DNA from: JARYMI01 sp037444845
Lineage (GTDB): Bacteria > Acidobacteriota > Aminicenantia > Aminicenantales > UBA8522
Assembly (NCBI GenBank): GCA_037444845.1
Contig: JBBILQ010000081.1
Span: forward strand, 1-9,117
Reading direction: 5' to 3'
Length of the DNA: 9,117 bases
Shown one piece after another: positions 1-7,200 of the stretch (position 1 is its first letter; each line of letters begins with the position of its first letter). The notes beneath the pieces were generated by a model that worked only from the letters and a program-made list of their open reading frames with translations, did no database searches and was not told where the DNA came from. The translations under genes were made by a program, and so were the position numbers.

Positions 1-1
1 G

Positions 2-67
2 ATCTACACCCATGTCAGCCGGGACAGGCTTCGTCAGGTCTACGAGAAGTACCACCCTCGCGCCTGA
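2..67 (+). CDS. xerD: Xer-type tyrosine recombinase, C-terminal end (partial)
   Basis: Only the last 21 codons and the TGA stop are in the window; the gene begins upstream. The visible peptide begins IYTHV, with the tyrosine that attacks DNA in XerC/XerD recombinases encoded at 5-7, and ends in HPRA, like E. coli XerD. The R-L-R pattern and the short basic tail after the catalytic Tyr match the C-terminal helix by which Xer partners contact each other. Xer proteins resolve chromosome dimers at dif sites in the cytoplasm. So little is visible that XerC, XerD or another Xer-like integrase cannot be told apart, so the symbol is provisional. The gene converges on the minus-strand gene that ends at 193. 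Confidence 0.85.
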   Translation: MYTHVSRDRLRQVYEKYHPRA

Positions 68-79
68 GGCTTGTGCCTC
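66..79 (+). terminator. Small hairpin at the xer stop codon
   Basis: GAGGC at 66-70 and GCCTC at 75-79 form a perfect 5-bp stem with a TTGT tetraloop, starting inside the recombinase stop codon. No run of T follows, so intrinsic termination would be weak. A second, 4-bp pairing (CCTG/CAGG) lies just downstream. The structure is visible, but its function as a terminator is a guess from position. Confidence 0.25.
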
Positions 80-162
80 CTGTTGAGTCAGGTCTTGTTG
101 AATGGCGGGAGGCTGTCAACGATGGCGAGCGGCCAACCACAGATTCGGGTGTATCATCTACA

Positions 163-185
163 ATTTCTATAGATTATATAGAAAT
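163..185. repeat. Perfect 9-bp AT-rich inverted repeat
   Basis: ATTTCTATA at 163-171 is exactly inverted as TATAGAAAT at 177-185, around the five bases GATTA. It lies between two convergent genes, 7 bases beyond the stop codon of the minus-strand gene and about 95 bases after the recombinase stop. The stem has a single G:C pair and no T-tract on either side, so it is a poor intrinsic terminator despite its position. A protein-binding site or recombination site is possible. It does not match the usual dif layout of two 11-bp arms around a 6-bp centre. Confidence 0.7.
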
Positions 186-192
186 CATATGC

Positions 193-915
193 TTAATAGG
201 CTTTGCTCGGCCGGGCCTTGTGGGGAATGATGGCCAGCTTAACGTCGACCTCGTGGTTGTGAGAGACAAAGATTGTTTGCTGCTGCTTCATCTTCCACCT
301 TTGACTCTTCCAGGTCCAGGAGTATGTCCGTTCCAGGCGGCCGGCGTAGATCTCCGTCTCTTCCAGGGCGATGCGGTTGGAACCCTTGGTCACGAAATTA
401 TTGTAACTCATTTCGCCATCGCGCTGGTTGTTCTCTGCTGAAGCGGGGAAGAGGAGAAGAATTTTTTCCGGGGCTTCGGCCTGGGGAATGACGATTCCGT
501 TGACGATAAAGTCGAAATGGAGTTCAGAACCCTTGCGGAAAATGTAATTGAAGACGAAAGAGGGCCTGCCCCTGAAGTCACTCGTTTTGAAGAACGTGAC
601 GGCGTTCGAACCCGAGCCCGATTCCTGGGCGTCCCAGGCGCGAAGGTCGCAGTCAAGAGGATAGAGAAGGTAGTCATGGTCGTCGCGCTCCATTGACCCC
701 AGCCAGCGGACGGCAAAGGTGTAATTCCCCAGGAAACGCCCCTCGCCTCCCTCAAGCCGGTACTCGCCTTGCGCCCTCAAATCCAAAATAATTTCCCACC
801 AGAGAGGAGGATCTTGGCCAGGGCCTGAAACGAGGCTTCCCGCCATCCGGGAGAGGGCAAGAGCAAAAACGAGCAAGCCCACAAGCAGACAAGAAACGCT
901 CTTTTTTGCCTTCAC
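193..915 (-). CDS. Exported protein of unknown function
   Basis: I do not recognise this 240-residue protein. The start is GTG at 915-913. It is preferred over the internal ATG (Met24) because it supplies a complete signal peptide: basic MKAKK, then a hydrophobic stretch at residues 8-21, with likely cleavage near residues 25-30. The Cys in the hydrophobic core has no lipobox around it. The mature part is rich in aromatic residues and alternating hydrophobic/polar residues (for example 120-145, which includes FVFNYIF and LHFDFIVNGIVI), suggesting a beta-rich periplasmic or secreted fold. The last 50 residues are basic and contain Trp/Lys/Gln-rich segments. The ribosome-binding site is weak (only GGA-like stretches before GTG). 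It is transcribed divergently from the efflux operon and converges on the recombinase gene. A link to efflux is not shown by its sequence. Confidence 0.8.
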   Translation of the reverse strand: MKAKKSVSCLLVGLLVFALALSRMAGSLVSGPGQDPPLWWEIILDLRAQGEYRLEGGEGRFLGNYTFAVRWLGSMERDDHDYLLYPLDCDLRAWDAQESGSGSNAVTFFKTSDFRGRPSFVFNYIFRKGSELHFDFIVNGIVIPQAEAPEKILLLFPASAENNQRDGEMSYNNFVTKGSNRIALEETEIYAGRLERTYSWTWKSQRWKMKQQQTIFVSHNHEVDVKLAIIPHKARPSKAY

Positions 916-939
916 GTCCGTTTTTTCCGGGCCAAGAGT

Positions 940-968
940 ATTCTACTTTTTTGCCGCGCCCTTGACAA
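940..968 (-). promoter_or_regulatory. Leftward promoter of the exported-protein gene
   Basis: Read on the minus strand, TTGTCA at 968-963 (5 of 6 bases of the sigma70 -35 consensus) is followed after exactly 17 bases by TAGAAT at 945-940 (5 of 6 bases of the -10 consensus). Transcription would start near 933, giving a leader of under 20 bases before the GTG at 915. The -35 box overlaps that of the rightward tetR promoter. Confidence 0.5.
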
Positions 969-990
969 GCGCGAAGGACTCTGCTATCTT
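962..990 (+). promoter_or_regulatory. Sigma70-type promoter of the tetR-efflux operon
   Basis: A perfect -35 box TTGACA at 962-967 is separated by 17 bases from the -10 box TATCTT at 985-990. Predicted transcription start is near 997, about 75 bases before the tetR ATG. The same two hexamers, the same spacing and several flanking bases recur upstream of the release-factor-like gene (8637-8665), which supports both calls. Confidence 0.7.
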
Positions 991-1017
991 AAAACTTCTA
1001 TACTTTTCAGTTTAATT

Positions 1018-1041
1018 ATTGAACCGCCCGGTTCTTTCAAT
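1018..1041. promoter_or_regulatory. Probable TetR operator in the operon leader
   Basis: GAACCG and CGGTTC at 1021-1034 form a perfect 6-bp inverted repeat around CC. An outer pair, ATTGAA at 1018-1023 and TTCAAT at 1036-1041, adds a second inverted repeat, off-centre by about half a turn. TetR-family operators are typically palindromes of this size next to the regulator's own gene. It lies roughly 20-45 bases downstream of the predicted transcription start, so repression would work by blocking elongation or promoter escape rather than by covering the promoter. The palindrome is seen; its use by this TetR is inferred. Confidence 0.55.
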
Positions 1042-1072
1042 AAACCAATAAGTTGAAGACAAGGCAGGAGAC

Positions 1073-1762
1073 ATGCAAAAAAGCGACATCAGGAGAGAGA
1101 GAGAGGAACGACGGCGGCAGGAATACCGCCGGCTCATCCTCCAGGCGGCCGAGAAGGTCATCGTCCAGAAAGGCACAGACGCTATGACCATGGATGACGT
1201 CGCCCGAGAGGCTGCCTTTTCAAAAGCCACGCTCTACAATTATTTCCGGAGCAAAGGCGAGCTCATCCTTGAACTCCTGGAAAACTATTTCGAGGAGTTC
1301 AACCGTGAAGTGCTGAAAATCAAGGCTCTCAAGCTCGGCGCCGTCGAAAAACTCAAGCGGGGTATTCAATTTTATCTTCGGATAAACCAGGAAAAAGAGA
1401 ACATTTCTCGCATGTTGATGATGGGACGGTCGTTTATGGACAAAATGAGAATTCTGGTCGGAAATGAGAACAAGTCGGTTTCGAAAAAGGACAGGCAGTT
1501 TATCGACCGGCTCAAGGTCAGGCGGAGAGAAATCCTCGACGGCGTGGCTGACATTCTGAGAGAAGGCATGGCGTCCGGAGAATTCCGAAAAGTTGACGTC
1601 TCTAAGGCCGTCGCTTTTTTGGAAGCCGTCCTCTGGGGGTATTGCCATGTCCGCTTCTGGCGCGATAAAAAATACAGCGTCCGGGACGCCGCCAATTTCA
1701 TCCATGCTTTTATGCTTCAAGGGCTTGAAAAAAAAGACGAAAACGGGAAAGGAGACAGATGA
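1073..1762 (+). CDS. TetR/AcrR-family transcriptional regulator of the efflux operon
   Basis: This 229-residue protein has the TetR N-terminal DNA-binding domain. A charged leader (residues 1-18, very rich in Arg/Glu) precedes helix 1 (ILQAAEKVIVQKG, about 22-34). The helix-turn-helix follows at about 39-64, with the family signature T-x-DDVA-x-EA-x-F-S-K-x-T-LYNYF-x-SK-x-EL. The C-terminal part (about 70-220) is helical, as expected for ligand binding and dimerisation; its ligand cannot be told. The start is ATG at 1073 after AGGAG (1066-1070), a rather short 2-base spacing. The stop overlaps the start of the TolC-like gene, so this regulator is the first gene of the efflux operon and would be made with it. 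Together with the palindrome at 1018-1041, this points to an autoregulated, ligand-relieved repressor. Confidence 0.93.
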   Translation: MQKSDIRREREERRRQEYRRLILQAAEKVIVQKGTDAMTMDDVAREAAFSKATLYNYFRSKGELILELLENYFEEFNREVLKIKALKLGAVEKLKRGIQFYLRINQEKENISRMLMMGRSFMDKMRILVGNENKSVSKKDRQFIDRLKVRRREILDGVADILREGMASGEFRKVDVSKAVAFLEAVLWGYCHVRFWRDKKYSVRDAANFIHAFMLQGLEKKDENGKGDR

Positions 1763-3096
1763 TGAAAAAGACCGTTGCGATGATGATCGCCTGGCTGCTG
1801 ACTGCGGCGGGGCCGCTTGCCAACGCTCAGGAAAGGCTGACGCTGACGTTGGAAAAGAGCATCAGCCTGGCCCTCTCCCAGAATCCTTTTTACCTCGCTT
1901 CGCAGGAAAGAGTTGAGGCCTCGCAATCCAGGCTCAGGCAGGCCGCTGCCCAGTTCTTCCCCAGCCTGAACGCTTCAGCCCTGCAGAACCTCGATGAGAA
2001 GGTTTTCATCCTCGAGTTCCCGTCGTTCATCCCCGGCGGTCAGCCCCAGAGGGTGGCCATCGACTTCACCAAAGACTACCAGTTCTCCTTTTCGCTTGCC
2101 CTTCCTCTGTTCACAGGAGGTCGGTTGACCGCTGGCTACAAGCAGGCCAGGTACAACCTCTTCTCCGCCCAGGAATCGGTCAGGCAGACAAGCCAGGAGA
2201 CGGTCTTTAACGTCAAACGAGGTTATTGCGGCTACTTGCTGGCCAGGAAGCTCATCGAAGTCTCGGAAGAAGCCCTCAGCTTAGCGGAAAAGCTCTCCAG
2301 GAATGTCAAAAATATGTATGACGTGGGCATGGCTTCCCGGCTGGACATGTTGCGGGCTGAAGTCCGCGTTGCCAACCTGAAGCCGTCGGTCCTCCAGGCC
2401 AGGAATAACCTTGCCGTGGCCGAGCTCAACCTCAAGACTCTCCTTGGACTGGACCTCGCCCAGCCTGTTGAGATCATCGGCGAGATGACCTACACGCCGG
2501 CTGAGGTCAGCTTGGAGGAGAGCCTGGCCAAGGCCCTTACGAACAGGCCCGAGCTCAGCCAGGTCAATTACCAGAAAAGAATGGCCCGGGAGATGGTGAA
2601 GATTGCCAGGGCAACCGGCTTGCCCACCTTGGCTGTCTCCGGGAATTACAGTTATTGGGCCGATCTATTCAATTTTAAGAAAGATAACTGGCAGAGCTTT
2701 TATTCTTTCAACCTCGTCCTGAATATCCCCATTTTTAACGGCTTTTCTGCTTCAGCCCGGGTGGCCGAGTCGGAGGCCATGATCCGGGAGATCGAGCACA
2801 CAGAGAAGGGCCTTATCGGCGGAATCAAGCTTGAGGTGGAATCGGCTGTCTTAACGCTCAACCAGGCCAGAGAGTCCCTCCTCACTCAGGAGAAGAATAT
2901 AGAGCAGGCCCTGGAAAGCGTGAGGGTAGCCGAGCTCAATTACACAGAGGGTTTGGCCACCATTCTCGATGTCGATTCGGCCCAGGTCGCCCTCAGTGAA
3001 GCGCGGATCAATTATTTGCAGGCTTTGTATGAATACACAGTTTCTCTGGCCCAGCTGGAGAAAGCTGTGGGGCAGGGTTGGAAACAGTCCGAATGA
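1759..3096 (+). CDS. TolC-family outer-membrane efflux protein
   Basis: At 445 residues, this is the usual length for TolC/OprM-type channels, which form trimeric outer-membrane barrels with a periplasmic alpha-helical tunnel. A signal peptide spans residues 1-23 with an ANA-Q cleavage site; there is no lipobox Cys, so it resembles TolC rather than lipidated OprM. Two outer-membrane efflux repeats are visible. Each has a beta segment ending in a proline-containing turn (LPLFTGGR about 115-122, IPIFNGFS about 323-330) followed by long coiled helices rich in Ala, Leu, Glu and Gln (about 125-225 and 335-440). The C-terminal LNYTEGLATILDVDSAQVAL stretch is typical of the family. ATG 1759 overlaps the tetR stop (ATGA). 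ATG 1762 is equally possible and better spaced from GGAG (1751-1754). Translation is probably coupled to tetR. The adaptor gene follows after 20 bases. Confidence 0.95.
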   Translation: MMKKTVAMMIAWLLTAAGPLANAQERLTLTLEKSISLALSQNPFYLASQERVEASQSRLRQAAAQFFPSLNASALQNLDEKVFILEFPSFIPGGQPQRVAIDFTKDYQFSFSLALPLFTGGRLTAGYKQARYNLFSAQESVRQTSQETVFNVKRGYCGYLLARKLIEVSEEALSLAEKLSRNVKNMYDVGMASRLDMLRAEVRVANLKPSVLQARNNLAVAELNLKTLLGLDLAQPVEIIGEMTYTPAEVSLEESLAKALTNRPELSQVNYQKRMAREMVKIARATGLPTLAVSGNYSYWADLFNFKKDNWQSFYSFNLVLNIPIFNGFSASARVAESEAMIREIEHTEKGLIGGIKLEVESAVLTLNQARESLLTQEKNIEQALESVRVAELNYTEGLATILDVDSAQVALSEARINYLQALYEYTVSLAQLEKAVGQGWKQSE

Positions 3097-3116
3097 GTCG
3101 GAAGAAGGAGATGAAC

Positions 3117-4232
3117 ATGAAACGATTCAAGAGCGTAAACATCCTGTTGGTTTTTTCTCTGGGCGTGGCCGTTTTGTCGTCCTGCCGGCCGCAGAAGAAA
3201 GAAGAGGCAACTTCGGAAACCTTCGGAGCTGCGCAGGTCAAGGTGTTCAAAGTCAAGAGGCAGAGAATATCGGAGAAGCTTTTCTACACGGGGACGCTCG
3301 AAGCCTGGCAGAGAATAAACATCACTCCCGATACGGGCGGAAAAATCGCCCGAATCTACGTCAACGAAGGCGATCGCGTGGCCAAAGGCCAGGTCCTGGC
3401 CGAGCTCGACACGCAGGCCATCGAGCTTCAGCTCAAACAGGCCGAAGCCGCTTTGGCTGTAGCCCAGGCCCGGTACAACGACTCCCGGACCAACCTGGAC
3501 CGGATGGAGCGTCTTTTCAAGGAAAAGGCCGTCTCCGACCAGCAGTATGAACAGGTCCGGCTGGCCTTCGACGCTTCGAAGGCTCAGCTTGACCAGGCGC
3601 AGGCCGCTGTCAACCTGGCGAGACACAGCCTTAACGTGGCCATCATGCAGGCCCCCTTCAGCGGGATCATCGCGTCGAAGAACGCCGATGTGGGGGACGT
3701 CATCAACCCGATGATGGGGTCGTTCTCGCAGGGAAGCGGCGGCGTTCTCACGCTCGTCGATTTCTCACGGATCAAGATCCGCGTGAATGTCTCGCCGTTA
3801 GACATCACCCGTGTCAAGAAAGGGCAGTCGGCCATCCTCAGGGCGCCTTCGCTTCCGGGACATGAGTTCAGTGGGACAATTACCGTCGTCAACCTGGCTG
3901 CTGACCCGCTGACCAAAAAGTTTGGCGTTGAAGTCGCTGTCGACAACCCGGACCTCGTGCTCCGGCCCGGGACTTTCGGCGAGATCGTTCTCGAAATCAG
4001 CACCCATGAGGATGCCCTCGTCGTTCCTCAGAAAGCCATTCTTTCGAACAAATACCTCTTCGTCGTCGAGGGCGGCAGGGCGGTCAAACGCGAAGTTGTT
4101 CTCGGCCTTCAGAACTCAGCCATGGTCGAAATCACGAGCGGCCTTGCTGAGGGCGACGAGGTCGTCGCCGAAGGCAACTTCGGCCTGGAGGAAGGAGCAA
4201 CAGTCATTATTATCGGTGAGGTCATGCCATGA
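3117..4232 (+). CDS. RND efflux periplasmic adaptor (membrane-fusion) lipoprotein
   Basis: It bridges the RND pump and the outer-membrane channel in the periplasm. I chose ATG 3117 (371 residues) over the in-frame ATGs at 3078 and 3111. AAGGAG at 3105-3110 is then six bases upstream, and the protein begins with a clean lipoprotein signal peptide whose lipobox LSSC places the lipidated Cys at residue 23. Arg, not Asp, follows the Cys. Domains appear in family order: first biotinyl-lipoyl half (about 70-99, with GGKIARIYVNEGDRVAKGQ), alpha-hairpin coiled coil (about 100-175), second lipoyl half (APFSGIIASKNADVGDVI, about 179-196), beta-barrel (about 214-300) and membrane-proximal domain (about 300-371, with VVPQKAIL). 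The stop overlaps the RND start by 4 bases (ATGA), implying translational coupling. This is the HlyD/AcrA-type adaptor family; the substrate is unknown. Confidence 0.95.
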   Translation: MKRFKSVNILLVFSLGVAVLSSCRPQKKEEATSETFGAAQVKVFKVKRQRISEKLFYTGTLEAWQRINITPDTGGKIARIYVNEGDRVAKGQVLAELDTQAIELQLKQAEAALAVAQARYNDSRTNLDRMERLFKEKAVSDQQYEQVRLAFDASKAQLDQAQAAVNLARHSLNVAIMQAPFSGIIASKNADVGDVINPMMGSFSQGSGGVLTLVDFSRIKIRVNVSPLDITRVKKGQSAILRAPSLPGHEFSGTITVVNLAADPLTKKFGVEVAVDNPDLVLRPGTFGEIVLEISTHEDALVVPQKAILSNKYLFVVEGGRAVKREVVLGLQNSAMVEITSGLAEGDEVVAEGNFGLEEGATVIIIGEVMP

Positions 4233-7200
4233 AGCTACCAGAATATTCCGTCAATCGCCGGGTGACGACGTCCATGGTCGCCATGATCCTGGTCGTCGTG
4301 GGTTTTATCGCTTTTTCCCGTCTGGGGCTGGATTTTTTCCCTGATATCGAATTCCCCACGGTTTCCGTGATTACGACCTACCGGGGAGCTGCCTCTGAAG
4401 ACATCGAGAAAACCATCACAAAGCCTGTCGAGCAAATCATCAGCTCGGTGAACCGTGTGAAAAAGGTCTCTTCTACCACCCTGGAGGGGGCCTCAGTGAT
4501 CATGGTCGAGTTTGAGTGGGGCACGAACCTTGATTTCGCCGCCCAGGATATCCGGGACCAGGTCGGCCTGTACAAGGCTTACCTTCCCGCAGAGGCGAGC
4601 GATCCGTTGGTGGTCAAGTTCAACCTGGCCATGATGCCGATTATTTTCTACGGCATAACGGCCAGCATGCCCACCGTCGAGCTCCAGAAGCTGATCGAAG
4701 ACGAAGTGGCTCCCAGGCTGGAAAGGATTGACGGCGTGGCTTCGGCCCGCGTTTTCTCCACAGAAGTCAGGGAAATCTTGGTTGGGATCAACAAAGCATC
4801 GCTCGAGGCGCGAAACCTCTCCCTCGACCGTGTCCTGGCTGCTCTGGCGTTGGAGAACGTGAACCTGCCGGCCGGCTACCTCGTCGAGCGCCACTCTGAT
4901 TATCTGGTCAGGACGCTGGGCGAGTTCGAGTCTCTCCAGGACATCGGCCGGGTGGTCATCGGCAACACGGCCGCAGGAGAGCCCATTTTCCTCGCCGATA
5001 TCGCCGACATCAAGGACACGATGAAGGAAAGCCGCTACGTCGGCCGGATTCAAAAACAACAGGGGGTTTTTCTGATCGTCAACAAGCGCTCGGGCGCCAA
5101 CACGGCCATCGCCGGCAACGAGGTCAAAAGGGAGCTCGAGAAGATCAAGAGGATCTTGCCGCCAGATGTCGAATTCTTCGTCGCCATGGACCAGTCCGAG
5201 ATGATCACCCGGGTGGCAAGCCGGACAGCGAGTAACGCCGTCCAGGGTGGTATCCTGGCTATCCTGCTCATCTTCCTGTTCCTGAGGAACTGGCGTCCGA
5301 CACTGACGATCGCCATCGCCATTCCTCTCTCCGTCATCACGACTTTTATCGCCTTTTATCTGGCTGGATATACTCTTAACCTGTTGACGCTCGGAGGTTT
5401 GACTCTCGGCGTTGGGATGCTCGTCGATAACGCGATCGTTGTCATCGAAAACACGTTCCGCCATATAGAGGAAGGAAGGGACAAAAAGAAGGCGGCCATC
5501 TTTGGGGCCTCTGAAGTCGGCATGGCCATCACCGCCTCGACCCTGACGACCATCGTCGTCTTCTTCCCGGTCGTTTTTGCCCAGGGCATCACCGGAAAGC
5601 TCACCCGAGGACTGGCCCTGGCCATTGCTTTCTCTCTTTTATCTTCTCTTTTCGTGGCCCTGACAATCGTTCCCATGCTTTCATCTTTGCTGTTTAAACC
5701 CCGGAGCGCGAACAACCACAGCCAGATTGTGGGCCCTAAAGTTGAGGGCAACCGGCGCCGGCAGCGCTTTCAGTTTGAAAAAGCGAAAGAGCTTTATCGC
5801 GGCTGGCTCACTCGCGCGCTCGAGCGGCGCTGGCGGGTTCTGGGCGGGGCGATTGGCGTCTTTGTCCTGTCCCTGGCGATTGTACCCTTTTTGGGTACAG
5901 AGTTCATGCCCAGCATGGACCGAGACATGATCCTCCTCAAGGTGAAGATGCCTATCGGCACGGCGCTCGAAGAGACAAACCGCGTGCTCTCGCTCGTCGA
6001 GAACTTGATGATGCAGCAGCCCGAAATCAAGATCGTCACGGCTCAGGCAGGATCGGGCGCCGAAGAAGACCCCAGCGACACGGCCTCGAGCTTCAGCAAC
6101 GCCGGGCCGCATGAAGGAATTCTTTGGGTTGGGCTTGCGGATCAGAAAAGCAGGAGCCTCAGCGACGTCCAGATCCTGGAAAAAATCCGCCGCCTGCTGC
6201 CGCGCATGGAAAACGTCAAGTTTGAAGCTTTAGACATGAGCCAGATGATGACCGGCGCTCAATCTCCGGTCGACATCAAAATTTTCGGAAAAGAGCTGGC
6301 GATGATGAAAGAAATCGGCGACAGCATAGTGGCCAGAATCCAGGACGTTGAGGGGCTGAGGGACCTAACCCACAGCTTAGCCCAGGGAAAGCCCGAGTAT
6401 CAGATCAAGGTTGACCGGGAGAGAGTCGCCAAGCTCGGCCTCATGGTCAGTCAAGTCGCCAACGCCGTCCAGACAGCGACTTTAGGCCGGGTCGCCACCC
6501 GCTACAGGGAGGAAGGCGAAGAGATCGACATTCGCGTCCGCTTCCAGGAGGAATACAGGAATAGTCTCGCTGAAATCGCCAGTATCCCTCTCGTCACGCC
6601 GCTTAACAAAGTTGTTTACTTGAACCAGGTGGCCACGATCACGAGAGGAGAAGGGCCAATCCAGGTCACGCGAGAAAGCCAGGCGCGCCGCATTTCCGTG
6701 ACGGCGAACATCGCCGGCCGCGACCTGGGAAGTGTCGTCCGGGATATCAAGAAACGGATCGCGCCGATCGAAAAACAGCTTCCTTCCGGCTACTTCCTGG
6801 AATTCGGAGGCGCTTACGAGCAGATGCAAGAAGCTTTTCTCGTCCTTGCCGGGGCCTTTGCCCTGGCCGCGCTTTTGACGTACATGGTCATGGCTTCCCA
6901 GTTTGAGTCTTTCCGCCATCCTTTTGTCATTATGTTCACGATCCCTCTTGCTCTCATTGGTGTCGTCCTGGCACTTCTTGTCAGCGGGCAGTCCATTAAC
7001 CTTCCCGTGCTGATCGGGTTTATCCTCTTAGGCGGCATCGCCGTCAACAACGGCATCGTCATGATCGATTACATCAACCAGTTGAGGCGCCGCGGGGTAG
7101 CTGCCACAGAGGCCGTCGTCCAGGGAGCCGTTACCCGATTGCGGGCCGTGCTCCTGACCGCTCTGACCACCATCCTGGGGATGTTGCCCATGGCCCTGAG

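Noticed and set aside
73..441. Plus-strand 122-codon frame after the recombinase gene
   Set aside because: Most of it is antisense to the exported protein at 193-915, and the peptide has no recognisable features.
999..1004. TATACT as an alternative -10 box for tetR
   Set aside because: It is a good hexamer, but no acceptable -35 box lies 16-18 bases upstream; TTGACA/TATCTT with 17-base spacing is better.
3078..3116. Upstream ATG extension of the adaptor protein (13 extra residues)
   Set aside because: It would put charged residues before the lipoprotein signal, overlap the TolC gene end, and lacks the well-placed AAGGAG that serves ATG 3117.
4493..5464. Long 323-codon open frame on the minus strand inside the RND gene
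   Set aside because: It is fully antisense to a clear, full-length RND gene, and its composition (His, Asp, Arg, Gln-rich) is typical of an antisense shadow of GC-rich coding DNA.
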